Source: Rhodospirillales bacterium
Lineage (GTDB): Bacteria; Pseudomonadota; Gammaproteobacteria; Burkholderiales; Burkholderiaceae_D
NCBI GenBank assembly: GCA_903970305.1
Contig: CAJCID010000266.1
Coordinates: forward strand, 1-64,000
Reading direction: 5' to 3'
DNA length: 64,000 bases
The notes under the pieces were generated by a model. That model had not been told where the DNA came from. It did not search any database and saw nothing but the letters and a program-made list of their open reading frames with translations. Made by a program: the position numbers and the translations under genes. This document shows positions 1 through 8,267 of the stretch, one piece after another (position 1 is the first letter of the stretch; the number at the start of each line of letters is the position of its first letter).

Positions 1-4
1 TCGG

Positions 5-289
5 CTACGAATTGGACCACAGGTCGCACACGCCACCCGGATTGATCTCATCATCGTTGGGGATCAACTCGCAGTGGTTGGCGCCGTGGCCCGCTGCGTC
101 AGCGCTGCCGGGGCGAAAGTGCACGCAGCTTGCGCAGTGGCGCTGGCCTAAGGCGCGCTCGCGATACTTGAGTTCCTCGCGCAAACTCGGATTGCGCTGG
201 GCGTACGCGGGTGTGATCCCGGCCAGGGTGACTCCGGCCAGACCGAACAGAATCTTCGAAAGTGCGGCGCGTCGTTGGAACGAATGCAT
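5..289 (-). CDS. High-potential iron-sulfur protein (HiPIP), Tat-exported
   Basis: A small periplasmic electron carrier. The N-terminus carries a twin-arginine signal (FQRRAALSKILFG) followed by a hydrophobic stretch ending in AYA. The mature part has the HiPIP cysteine pattern: CASC, then single cysteines in NHCEL and GVCDLW, four ligands for one 4Fe-4S cluster. Known HiPIPs shuttle electrons between bc1 complexes and oxidases, reductases or photosynthetic reaction centres. The start is placed at 289 because the signal peptide begins there; an upstream in-frame ATG at 322 would add 11 residues with no good ribosome-binding site. About 94 residues is normal for the family. Confidence 0.88.
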   Translation of the reverse strand: MHSFQRRAALSKILFGLAGVTLAGITPAYAQRNPSLREELKYRERALGQRHCASCVHFRPGSADAAGHGANHCELIPNDDEINPGGVCDLWSNS

Positions 290-434
290 GATGTGGCCAG
301 GCGATGAATTGGTCTGCAGCATACGATGTCTGCGCGCCTTTCGCGGTGACGAAAGTCACCCCTCACGCCCTCCTCACTATTCGGATCTTGCGCAATCAAT
401 CCCGGCGGGGGCGAGCCGCCGGGCCTCGGCGGCT

Positions 435-1121
435 TTAGGCAAGCGTCCTGGCGAGGTGCGGGAACATGTACCTTTTCGCCTCCTCGTCGAACTCGGTCTT
501 AAAGGCGTGTTTGTCCTTCAAGGCGTTGGCACGAATCGCGGCCGGTCGTGCGCTGATTTCGTCGAAGAGCCGCTTCAGATGGGGCATCTGGCTAAAGCCC
601 ACGTCGCCAAAGATGAACGGTACCGCGCGCGCCCAACCCCAGACCGCCATGTCGACGATCGTATAGGTGTTGCCCAGCATATAAGGATGTTTGGCGAGTT
701 GGGCATCGAGAATGCCGAAATGCCGCTCGGCCTCGTGCATGTAGCGATTCACCGCATAGGGCATCTTCTCCGGGGCGAAGTGCTTAAAGTGCACGGCCTG
801 GCCGGAGTAGGGGCCAATACCGGTCGCCACGAACATGAGCCAGGACAGGAGCGCGCCACGTGCCACGGGGGTGCTCTCGGGAAGGAACTTGCCGGTCTTC
901 TCAGCCAGATACAGCAGGATCGCGTTGCTATCGAAGACCTTCACATCGCCATCGGTGATCGCTGGTGTCTTGCCATTGGGATTGATGTCAAGAAATGCAG
1001 GCAGGAATTGCTCGCCCTTTCGCGTATCGACAGGGACGAGTTCATACGGCAGGCCGGATTCCTCGAGAAAGAGGGCGACTTTTGCCGGATTGGGCGAGGG
1101 ATGGTAGTAGAACTTCAGCAT
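435..1121 (-). CDS. Glutathione S-transferase family protein
   Basis: A cytosolic GST of 228 residues. The N-terminal thioredoxin-like domain starts MLKFYYHPSPNPAKVALFL. It contains the cis-proline glutathione-binding region NPNGKTPAI and the FDSNAILLYLAEK helix, where a Ser/Asn pair normally contacts the gamma-glutamyl group. A helical C-terminal domain follows (ILDAQLAKHPYMLGNTYTIVDMA, typical of a GST). GGAG lies about 8 nt upstream of the ATG. The fold is clear; the substrate is not. It resembles the bacterial YfcG/YghU-like or beta-type groups used in thiol redox or detoxification. The gene stands alone, about 180 bp from a leftward SDR gene. Confidence 0.88.
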   Translation of the reverse strand: MLKFYYHPSPNPAKVALFLEESGLPYELVPVDTRKGEQFLPAFLDINPNGKTPAITDGDVKVFDSNAILLYLAEKTGKFLPESTPVARGALLSWLMFVATGIGPYSGQAVHFKHFAPEKMPYAVNRYMHEAERHFGILDAQLAKHPYMLGNTYTIVDMAVWGWARAVPFIFGDVGFSQMPHLKRLFDEISARPAAIRANALKDKHAFKTEFDEEAKRYMFPHLARTLA

Positions 1122-1301
1122 GGGGATACTCCGGTGGTGGTGATCAAGGAGAACTCTTCAAAGGGGATCGCTGCGAGAGAAGGCCCGCGTTCTTGGCAAG
1201 GCCCGGCATCTGGCTGGTCTCGAGGATGCGCCTAGCCTCGGACAGGAGTAGACCCGGTGCAGTTCCAGGCGGCGGGTGGCCGATCGATGAACGGTCTCGA
1301 T

Positions 1302-1994
1302 TCAGAACTTCTCGACCCAGGGTCGAACTTCGACCTCCCAGGTCCAGGCGCTGCGTGGCTGGTCGAGAATCGCCATATAGGTCTGTGCAATCGCATCCGG
1401 GTCGAGCTGGCTATCCCCGTCGGCGCTTGAGCCTGCGCGACGAATCGCCCCGTCGATGACGAAGTGGGCCACATGGATGCCCAGTGGCGCGAGTTCGCGC
1501 GCGGCACTTTGGGCTAAGCCCCGCAAGGCGAATTTACCCATCGCGAAAGGAGCCGACTGGGCATAGCCCTTCACGCTTGCGGACGCTCCCGTGAAGAAAA
1601 TCGCCCCGCGCCCCTTTTGCGTCATGCGCAAAGCGGCCTCTTTCGCCACCAGGAATCCGCCGTAGGCCGAAATGGCGATCACATCGGCCACCGCCTTGGC
1701 GTCGAGCGTGGCGAGCGGCCCCTTGACTCGACCGCTTGCATTAAAGAAGACGCTCTCGATGGAGCCCAAGGCGGCTTCTGCCAAGACGAACAGGCGAGCC
1801 ACCGCGGCCGGATCGGAGACATCGCATTCCAGGGCTGTCAGATCGAGCTCGGCGGCAAGCCCGCTGAGCCTTCCCGGATCGCGCGCAGCCAGCGCGACCT
1901 GCATCCCCCTTGCGCGGCACTGCCGGGCGAGCGAGGCGCCAAGACCGGGGCCGGCCCCGACGATCAGCGCGGTTTTATAGGGTTTTTCGGTCAT
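1302..1994 (-). CDS. SDR family oxidoreductase with altered active site
   Basis: A Rossmann-fold short-chain dehydrogenase/reductase of about 230 residues. The dinucleotide-binding glycine motif GAGPGLGASL is near the start. The SDR core continues with FFNASG (in place of NNAG) and FFTGASAS with the catalytic Ser. Where the usual YxxxK is expected the protein reads FAMGK, so the catalytic Tyr is Phe while the Lys is kept. The C-terminal half (GLAQSAARELAPLGIHVAH) is typical of a subgroup annotated only as SDR oxidoreductase. The ATG at 1994 is preferred; a GTG at 2012 is possible. Substrate unknown, and full reductase activity is uncertain without the Tyr. Confidence 0.82.
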   Translation of the reverse strand: MTEKPYKTALIVGAGPGLGASLARQCRARGMQVALAARDPGRLSGLAAELDLTALECDVSDPAAVARLFVLAEAALGSIESVFFNASGRVKGPLATLDAKAVADVIAISAYGGFLVAKEAALRMTQKGRGAIFFTGASASVKGYAQSAPFAMGKFALRGLAQSAARELAPLGIHVAHFVIDGAIRRAGSSADGDSQLDPDAIAQTYMAILDQPRSAWTWEVEVRPWVEKF

Positions 1995-2102
1995 CGTGAA
2001 CTCGCAAGGCACGGGGGTTGTGGATACCGGCTCTGCCCTCCTTATACTCCCGTTGGCGGGGTCTTGCAGCGCTGCCCTGCACCATCCAAAACCATGAGCA
2101 CG

Positions 2103-2744
2103 CTAGCGCGGGCGGCTGCGAGCACCCACGATCTTCATTGCCGTGCCCAGGGCGATCGCCACCGCCGCCAATGCGATTCCCGAGAGCAGGATCGAACTCA
2201 GGTGATCGCGCACCAAGGGGATGTTACCGAAGGCATAGCCTCCGGGAATGAGGATCCCGATCCACAACACGGCACCCAGAACATTGAATTGCATGAAGCG
2301 TGCAAGCTGCAGATCGAAAACCCCCGCAAGCAAGGGAGCGAAGGTTCGGATGACCGCAAGAAAGGGCGAGAAGATGAGAACGACGCTGCCGAAGCGGTCG
2401 TAGAACTTCCTCGTCCTCTCGAGCCCCTCTTTGTGCAGCCAGCGATAGTGTTGACTGAAGACCTTGTGCCCGAGAAGCCTGCCGATCCAAAAGCCGACAC
2501 TGCTGCCGAGCACGGTCGCGACGATCAGAAGCGGCACGAGAATCCAGGGATTGAGGGCGCCGCTTGCGCAAAAGGCCCCACAGATGAAGATGAGCGGATC
2601 ACCGGGCAGAAAAAAGAGCGGCGCGAACCCGATCTCGCAGAAGACGATTGCAAAGAGCAGCAGATAGATGGCAGGGCCATACTGGCCGATCGCCGTGCCC
2701 AGGTATCGGTCGAAGTGCAGGACCAGATTGACGATCTCCATCAT
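2103..2744 (-). CDS. DedA family integral membrane protein
   Basis: A polytopic inner-membrane protein of about 213 residues with the DedA/VTT hallmarks: the PGDPLIFICGAF segment with an acidic residue in a membrane-associated stretch, GSSVGFWIGRLLG, the amphipathic FYDRFGSVVLIFSPFLAVIRTFAPLLAGV region with conserved arginines, and a GAVLW helix. DedA proteins are linked to lipid scrambling, undecaprenyl-phosphate recycling and proton-motive-force homeostasis. The start at 2744 (MMEIV) is chosen because GAGGAG lies 7-8 nt upstream; the open frame continues to 2855 without a signal. Specific substrate unknown. Confidence 0.9.
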   Translation of the reverse strand: MMEIVNLVLHFDRYLGTAIGQYGPAIYLLLFAIVFCEIGFAPLFFLPGDPLIFICGAFCASGALNPWILVPLLIVATVLGSSVGFWIGRLLGHKVFSQHYRWLHKEGLERTRKFYDRFGSVVLIFSPFLAVIRTFAPLLAGVFDLQLARFMQFNVLGAVLWIGILIPGGYAFGNIPLVRDHLSSILLSGIALAAVAIALGTAMKIVGARSRPR

Positions 2745-3192
2745 GCCCCGGCTCCTCATCCGGGCGGACCACACGTTGTGCCGCAGAAGGTTTGTCCAAC
2801 CACTCGGGGGCAGTCGCTCTCGTCTTCTGACCCGCGCCCCAAGGCCGAGTTGCATGGTGCTTGGGTCTTGGCAGCTCTTCCCCAGGGCCTCCTTGGAGTC
2901 GCACCCGCCAGGCGAAGAATCAACCCCCGAATTTCACGAAAATTTCACGAGAATCTCCCGAGAATCTCACGCACGGAAATCCGCGCGGAGCTGATCTCAT
3001 CCAACTCCCCTTGGAGGTACCCCGAGGCGGGCGTAGCATAGCAGGCTCGCGGGGTTGCCCGAGCGCTTGACTGAACGCGTGTTCGTGCCGATCGCTCCTT
3101 CGATGCAATCACCGCGGATCCCCGAGCAACCCACATGCTCCCCACACGCCACCCACCAGCCGCCCACAGGCCGCCCCCTCGGAGATTCCAAC

Positions 3193-4587
3193 ATGGCTCA
3201 CTATGACTGCCTCGTCATCGGCTCGGGACAGGCCGGACCTGCCCTCGCGGTGCGGCTCGCCAAGTCCGGACTGAAGACGGCCATCGTCGAGCGCTACCGG
3301 ATTGGCGGGACCTGCGTGAACGTCGGCTGTATTCCAACCAAGGCCCTGGTCGCATCAGCCCGCGTGGCCCATGTGGTGCAGAACGCCAGAGCCTTCGGTG
3401 TGCACGTCGATGCGCCGATGCGGGTGGACATGGCCGAAGTCCAGGCGCGCATGGACCAGATCCGCAGCGCCTCGAACGAGTCGGTCACGCGCTGGCTCGA
3501 AGAGACCCCTGGGCTGCGCCTCATCCATGGCCATGCCCGCTTCGAGAGTCCGCACGAGGTCACTGTCGCAGGCGAAGTCCTCGAGGCCGACCGGATCTTT
3601 CTGAACGTCGGCGGGCGCGCGAGCGTACCCGAGACGCCCGGACTTGCCGGGATCGACTACCTCACCAATTCCAGCATCCTCGAGGTGAAGGCACTGCCCG
3701 AGCATCTCGTGATCCTGGGCGGCAGCTACATCGGGCTCGAATTCGCACAGATGTTTCGCCGCTTCGGAAGCAAAGTCTCGGTCCTGGAATTGGCACCGCG
3801 GCTCATTGCCCGCGAGGATGCCGACGTCTCCTCTGCGGTGGCGGACATTCTCGAGAAGGAGGGTATCGAGATCCATACGGGAGTCACAAAGCTGCAATTC
3901 GAGCGTGGCTCCTACGCGGGAAGCCCGACCGGGCTGCGGGCCCGCTTCGAGACCGCCAAAGGGCCTCTCGAACTCGAGGGCAGTCATTGTCTGGTTGCGG
4001 TCGGACGCCGGCCCAACACGGACGATCTCGCACTCGAACGGGCCGGGGTTCTGACCGATGCGCGCGGCTATATCCTGGTCGACGACACCCTCGCGACCAA
4101 CGTGCCGCACATCTTCGCCCTGGGCGACGTCAACGGACGCGGGGCGTTCACCCACACGGCCTACAACGACTATGAGATCGTCGCAGACAACCTGCTCGAT
4201 CAGGCCACGCGGCGCGTCTCGGATCGGATCAGCGCCTATGCGTTGTTCATCGATCCCCCGCTTGCGCGCATTGGACTGTCGGCCGAGGGCGCAAGAAAGA
4301 CCGGCCGCACGATCCTGCGTGCACGCATGGCCATGGAGCGCGTCGGCCGGGCGCGCGAGCGGAGCGAGACCGACGGCTTCATGGAGATCCTGGTCGACGC
4401 GGCAACCGAGGAGATCCTGGGTGCGACCTTGCTGGGCATCGAGGCCGACGAGGCGATCCACTCAATCCTTGATCTGATGAGTGCGCGCGCGTCCTTTCGT
4501 GTACTCCAGCACACGGTGCACATTCATCCGACGGTCTCCGAACTTCTGCCCACCCTCGTCGGTGACTTGAAGCCTCTGGACGCGTGA
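3193..4587 (+). CDS. FAD-dependent pyridine nucleotide-disulfide oxidoreductase
   Basis: A class I flavoprotein disulfide reductase of 464 residues, of the mercuric reductase/dihydrolipoamide dehydrogenase type. The FAD-binding GSGQAGPALA motif is at residues 11-20. The redox-active disulfide is GGTCVNVGCIPTK (Cys41, Cys46). A second Rossmann motif for NAD(P)H (GGSYIGLEFA) and the FALGDVNGRG FAD motif follow. The C-terminal HIHPTVSE contains the catalytic His-Glu pair. GGAG lies just before the ATG. No mercury-specific N-terminal domain or C-terminal Cys pair is present, so mercuric reductase is unlikely. The electron acceptor cannot be read from sequence. Apparently monocistronic; a stem-loop follows the stop. 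Confidence 0.88.
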   Translation: MAHYDCLVIGSGQAGPALAVRLAKSGLKTAIVERYRIGGTCVNVGCIPTKALVASARVAHVVQNARAFGVHVDAPMRVDMAEVQARMDQIRSASNESVTRWLEETPGLRLIHGHARFESPHEVTVAGEVLEADRIFLNVGGRASVPETPGLAGIDYLTNSSILEVKALPEHLVILGGSYIGLEFAQMFRRFGSKVSVLELAPRLIAREDADVSSAVADILEKEGIEIHTGVTKLQFERGSYAGSPTGLRARFETAKGPLELEGSHCLVAVGRRPNTDDLALERAGVLTDARGYILVDDTLATNVPHIFALGDVNGRGAFTHTAYNDYEIVADNLLDQATRRVSDRISAYALFIDPPLARIGLSAEGARKTGRTILRARMAMERVGRARERSETDGFMEILVDAATEEILGATLLGIEADEAIHSILDLMSARASFRVLQHTVHIHPTVSELLPTLVGDLKPLDA

Positions 4588-4603
4588 AGGTACGGCAGGG
4601 CGC

Positions 4604-4631
4604 CAGGATCAGGGCCCGCCCCCTGGTCCTG
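4604..4631 (+). terminator. Stem-loop after the disulfide oxidoreductase gene
   Basis: CAGGATCAGGG at 4604-4614 pairs with CCCTGGTCCTG at 4621-4631, with one G-T pair and a six-base loop. It begins 17 bp after the stop codon. No T-run follows, so it may be a Rho-associated or mRNA 3'-end hairpin rather than a classical terminator. Confidence 0.45.
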
Positions 4632-4707
4632 AATTGGCCACGAATTCGCGCAGTGCGTCGCGATTTCGTACACTAACGCCCAATTCGGATCATCTGCGAA
4701 GGCCTTC

Positions 4708-5328
4708 ATGCGCAATCTGCTGCACGCTCTTTGGCAACCCTCGTGTCTTGCACCGGCCCGCTCTGGGCGTGCGCATCTCCCCGCTCTCGCCGCCACCGTG
4801 CTCGCCCTGGTTGCCCCAGCCGGGCACGCCCAAGCCCCGGTGCGCTCACCCGCGGAATATCTGCAGGACTTCAAGAGACTCGTCGATTCGGGCGATATCT
4901 CCGACTACAAGGTGGTCGGAGAGGTGCTGCGCATGCCGGTGGCCCCTCATGTGGGCGAGGCGGTCGACTCGACTGCCGCCCGCGGCAACGCGCCGATCGC
5001 TGGAACGAGTCGCGACTTTTGGCGTTCGGCGCCCGCGCCCGAGTACCTGGATTTTCCGTTTCACTATGGAGACTTCGTGCCGCGCGGCGGTGGTCCGGCG
5101 CGCGTGCTCTTAAGCGCCTACCTTGACCGCACCAAGATCTGCATCAAGGAGAACGATCTTGCGCGGGTGTTCCCGGCGCTGACCAAGACCCCTTTGTCCG
5201 ACAGCGCGGGCGTGGCCTACCGCACGGACGTGCACAGCAAGAACGACATCACGGCGACCTTCATGATCTTCAGCGACACGAATTGCGCGGAGCGGGTCGA
5301 TCTGAACCAGAACACCCAGCGCGATTGA
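4708..5328 (+). CDS. Putative secreted protein of unknown function
   Basis: A 206-residue protein with a long basic N-region and a hydrophobic segment (LPALAATVLALVAPAGHAQA) that reads as a signal peptide cleaved after HAQA. The mature part has no family I recognise. It includes an FPFHYGDFVPRGGG stretch, two cysteines (KICIKE and TNCAER) that could form a disulfide, and a beta-rich C-terminal half. The coding pattern matches its neighbours. GAAGG precedes the ATG. It runs in the same direction as the GNAT gene 29 bp downstream, so the two may be co-transcribed. Likely periplasmic; function unknown. Confidence 0.7.
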   Translation: MRNLLHALWQPSCLAPARSGRAHLPALAATVLALVAPAGHAQAPVRSPAEYLQDFKRLVDSGDISDYKVVGEVLRMPVAPHVGEAVDSTAARGNAPIAGTSRDFWRSAPAPEYLDFPFHYGDFVPRGGGPARVLLSAYLDRTKICIKENDLARVFPALTKTPLSDSAGVAYRTDVHSKNDITATFMIFSDTNCAERVDLNQNTQRD

Positions 5329-5357
5329 CCGCCGGACCGGAGGAGGGGAGCGGACCC

Positions 5358-5912
5358 ATGCTGATTGGCAAGAAAGTCTCGGTGCGCCATGTCCTCGAAG
5401 AGGACCTGCCTGAACTCCTCTCCCAGATCAACGACCTGGAGGGACGCGGCGACTACTCCAGCAAGCTCATGCGCGCGCCAGTGCAGTTTCAAAAAAGCTT
5501 CGAGGAGAACGGCCTGTCGAGCGAGAAATTCGAGATGCTCGCCATCGTCGACGGCCAGAGCCGCCTGGTCGGCAATCTTGTGCACCTGCCCACGCGGGCC
5601 TACACGCGCACGCGCGAACTGGGCTATCGAATTTTCTCGCCCGACCTGTGGGGCCAAGGCTATGCGACCGAGGCGGTCACGCTCCTCGTCGATTACCTCT
5701 TTGAGAACCGCACCCTGAACCGGCTGGAGATCTGTATGGACCCACGCAACCGCGCTTCCGAGCGCATTGCGCAAAAGTGCGGCTTTCACCATGAGGGTAC
5801 GATGCGCGGCCAGGTTTTCTATGCAGGCAGCTATGCCGATGCCCATCTCTACGGGCTCACGCGCGCCGATTGGGCGATGCGCGGCAACTTTTCGCCGACG
5901 CTTCGAGCCTGA
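5358..5912 (+). CDS. GNAT family N-acetyltransferase (RimJ/RimL-like)
   Basis: A 184-residue acetyl-CoA-dependent acetyltransferase. The GNAT core is visible as LGYRIFSPDLWGQGYATEAV, where the Q/RxxGxG/A acetyl-CoA loop is WGQGYAT. It is followed by FENRTLNRLEICMDPRNRASERIAQKCGFHHEG, the late strand-helix typical of the RimJ/RimL and ribosomal-protein type. GGAGGAGG lies about 11 nt upstream of the ATG at 5358, which fixes the start against an in-frame upstream ATG at 5283. The acceptor (N-terminal amine, amino acid or small molecule) cannot be assigned. Confidence 0.88.
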   Translation: MLIGKKVSVRHVLEEDLPELLSQINDLEGRGDYSSKLMRAPVQFQKSFEENGLSSEKFEMLAIVDGQSRLVGNLVHLPTRAYTRTRELGYRIFSPDLWGQGYATEAVTLLVDYLFENRTLNRLEICMDPRNRASERIAQKCGFHHEGTMRGQVFYAGSYADAHLYGLTRADWAMRGNFSPTLRA

Positions 5913-5928
5913 TCAGGACTTTACCCGC

Positions 5929-5945
5929 CTGGCGATCCTCGCCAG
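5929..5945 (+). terminator. Stem-loop after the GNAT gene
   Basis: CTGGCG (5929-5934), loop ATCCT, CGCCAG (5940-5945) lies 17 bp after the GNAT stop. There is no T-run. The rest of the gap to 6202 shows only a short direct repeat (AAGTTCGTCCC twice) and a TATACT box at 6161-6166 that could be the -10 element of the next gene. Confidence 0.4.
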
Positions 5946-6201
5946 AAGTTCGTCCCTCCAAGTTCGTCCCCACCTTTGGCCTAGGTCAAATCCGTAGCGT
6001 CTTTGGGAGGCTTAGGGAATGAGTTCGCCCCGAGAAGGCTCCAAAGGTCGAGGCCATGCGGGTCCAAGGGGTTTCACCGGTCTAGGGGATGAACCTGCAG
6101 GACCTCTTTGCCTACTCCTTTTGGCCCGATTCGGCAAGCCAGTCCTCAGACTCACTACCGTATACTCGGAGCCTCGCTTTGGCCGGAGTATTCACGAACC
6201 C

Positions 6202-7437
6202 ATGCGCTTTGCGTTCCCAGCACCCATCTGTGCAATCTCAGTGGCTCTCCTTCTTGGCGGTTGTGGCGGGGGCGGCTCTTCGGGCAGTTCGCAAGGCACC
6301 AGCCCGGCGAATTCAAGTTCCTCTTCCGCATCCTCCGGATCCTCGACCGGTTCGTCTTCGGGCTCTCAAGGTACAGGCACCAGCGCCACGGGTGCGACCT
6401 CGATGACGACCGCACTCGGTAAGCCAGCGCGTCTCCTCGTTGGGCTGGGTGCGGGCAACAGCTTCTCGACGATCCAAAGCCAGTCGCTTGCGCCAGACAT
6501 CTACGACGCCTACCTCGTAGGTGTCGGAGCCGGTACCTGGCCCTACTGGAACAGTCCGAACGGCAGCTACATCACCGACACGGCCCAATCGGCGAGCGCA
6601 CTGGGGGCCGTGCCGATGTTCACGCTCTACCAGATGGCGACCAATGGCGATGGCAACATCTCCGAGATCAACACGCCCTCGTTCATGACCGGTTACTGGT
6701 CACAGGCGCGGCTCATGTTTCAGGTGATCGGATCCTGGTCGAAACCAGTCCTCGTTAATCTCGAGCCTGATTTCTGGGGCTATGTGGAGCAGCAGGCGCC
6801 GAGTGGCAATCCGGCCGCACTGGCGGCCTACGTGAATGCCGAACCCGAATGCACGACGCAACCGAACAACGCGATCGGTATCGCCGGGTGTCTCCTCGCC
6901 ATGGGCCGCAAATATGCCCCGAATGCCAAGATCGGTTTTCCGCCATCGCTTTGGAGCGGGACCTCGGCAAGCGTTGCCCAGTACATGGTCGAGCTGGGTG
7001 CGAACCATGCCGACTTCATCGTCGCCCAGACAAGCGACCGCGACGCCGGTTGCATGGAGGTCGCCTCACCCCCTGCCGAGTGCGCCGGGCGCGGCTCGGG
7101 ACCCTTCTACTGGGACGAGACCAACCTGACCAGTCCGAACTACACCCAGAGCATCGACGCCTGGTCGACCGTGCGCGGGGTGATGGGTAATCTGCCGATT
7201 CTCTACTGGCAAACGCCGATGGGTGTGCCCTCGACAACTCCCGGCGGCACGACCCAGCACTATCGGGACAATCATGTGCACTACATGTTGACCCATGCGG
7301 GCCAGTTCACCGCGATCGGAGTGTTCGCGGTGGTCTTTAGCTCCGGGGCGAGCTCCCAGACGACGATCTCGACCGACGGCGGCCAGTTTCAAACCCTCTT
7401 CGATGCCTACCTGAAGACGCCCGCAGCCTATCCGTGA
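6202..7437 (+). CDS. Putative lipoprotein with a glycoside hydrolase-like domain
   Basis: A 411-residue secreted protein. The N-terminus MRFAFPAPICAISVALLLGGC is a lipoprotein signal with lipobox LGGC (Cys21). It is followed by about 50 residues of Gly/Ser-rich linker, then a globular domain of about 340 residues. That domain looks like a TIM-barrel sugar hydrolase: VLVNLEPDFWGYVEQ (an acidic pair after a strand), MAGRKYAP-like helices, AKIGFPPSLWSG, ADFIVAQTSDRDAGC and LPILYWQTPMGVPSTTPGG. I do not recognise a named GH family, so hydrolase activity is inference. Probably surface- or periplasm-anchored. The upstream in-frame extension to 6019 lacks a signal and is rejected. Confidence 0.7.
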   Translation: MRFAFPAPICAISVALLLGGCGGGGSSGSSQGTSPANSSSSSASSGSSTGSSSGSQGTGTSATGATSMTTALGKPARLLVGLGAGNSFSTIQSQSLAPDIYDAYLVGVGAGTWPYWNSPNGSYITDTAQSASALGAVPMFTLYQMATNGDGNISEINTPSFMTGYWSQARLMFQVIGSWSKPVLVNLEPDFWGYVEQQAPSGNPAALAAYVNAEPECTTQPNNAIGIAGCLLAMGRKYAPNAKIGFPPSLWSGTSASVAQYMVELGANHADFIVAQTSDRDAGCMEVASPPAECAGRGSGPFYWDETNLTSPNYTQSIDAWSTVRGVMGNLPILYWQTPMGVPSTTPGGTTQHYRDNHVHYMLTHAGQFTAIGVFAVVFSSGASSQTTISTDGGQFQTLFDAYLKTPAAYP

Positions 7438-7516
7438 ATCGCCGGGGCCTGCACCCGTTCGTCGCTTGCGTTAAGGTTTCGCTGATGAGACTGACAGCGC
7501 TGCCCGAACCTTCCCC

Positions 7517-8212
7517 GTGACGAGCCTTCCAGCAAACTGGCAGGCCATTGTACTGGGTGCGACAGGCGCCCTCGGTGGCGCCTTCGTGGAGGTGCTGCGC
7601 GCGGCACCGGGTGCGCACAGGATTCTCGCCTTCGGTCGAACAAGTCAGCACTTTACGCTCGAGGACGAGGATTCGATCGCAGCCTTAGCCCGCGAGGCGG
7701 CACCGGATGGACCCTACCACCTTGTGATCGATGCGACAGGCGCACTCGAGATTGACGGGATCGGACCGGAGAAGCGCCTCGATCAGCTCGATGCCCAACG
7801 CTTGGCGCGCGCCTTCCAGGTCAATGCGATCGGCCCGGCCCTATTGTTGAAGCACTTCGTGCCGCTCTTGCCGATGAGCGGCCGCTCGATCTTCGCCACA
7901 CTGTCGGCGCGCGTGGGCAGCATCGGCGCAAACGAGAAAGGCGGATGGTATGGCTACCGCGCGTCCAAGGCAGCACGAAACATGCTCTTGCAGACGGCGG
8001 CCATCGAAGTCTGCCGGCGTCGTCCCGAAGCGGTCTTTTTGGCGTTGCAACCCGGCACCGTGCGCTCGCGCTTCTCCGCGCCCTACATCACGGATGGGAC
8101 CGCACTCATGCCCGCCGATGCAGCGGGCAGGCTTCTCGAGGTGATGGACCAGAGTCCGGCGACGCGCAAGGCGGCCTTCCTCGACTACCGGGGCGAGAAG
8201 GTGGCATGGTAG
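7517..8212 (+). CDS. SDR family protein (C-factor-like)
   Basis: A 231-residue NAD(P)-binding short-chain dehydrogenase. GATGALGGAF is the glycine motif, followed by DATGAL, NAIGPALLLKHF (NAG-region equivalent), and the catalytic set FATLSARVGS with YGYRASKAA (YxxxK, here YRASK). A PGTVRSRFSAP segment after the active site is typical of C-factor/YciK-like SDRs. Unlike the SDR at 1302-1994 the catalytic Tyr-Lys pair is intact. It starts with GTG at 7517, following CCCC with no strong ribosome-binding site. Substrate unknown. Confidence 0.82.
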   Translation: MTSLPANWQAIVLGATGALGGAFVEVLRAAPGAHRILAFGRTSQHFTLEDEDSIAALAREAAPDGPYHLVIDATGALEIDGIGPEKRLDQLDAQRLARAFQVNAIGPALLLKHFVPLLPMSGRSIFATLSARVGSIGANEKGGWYGYRASKAARNMLLQTAAIEVCRRRPEAVFLALQPGTVRSRFSAPYITDGTALMPADAAGRLLEVMDQSPATRKAAFLDYRGEKVAW

Positions 8213-8267
8213 GGCACGCGCAGCAGACGCCCTTTAGAGCACCGTTAGAGGACCGTTAGCGAAACCG

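Noticed and set aside
435-1121. GST as the missing maleylpyruvate isomerase of the gentisate route
   Set aside because: It lacks the zeta-class SSCxWRVRIAL-like motif and is 48 kb away. The GST at 35818 likewise lacks it.
12-1235. 407-codon open frame on the plus strand
   Set aside because: It runs antisense across the HiPIP and GST genes, has no recognised motif, and its composition is the expected shadow of high-GC coding on the other strand.
1617-3041. 474-codon open frame on the plus strand
   Set aside because: Antisense to the SDR and DedA genes. Charged low-complexity sequence, no domain.
3355-4461. 368-codon open frame on the minus strand
   Set aside because: Antisense shadow of the disulfide oxidoreductase, which has complete catalytic motifs on the plus strand.
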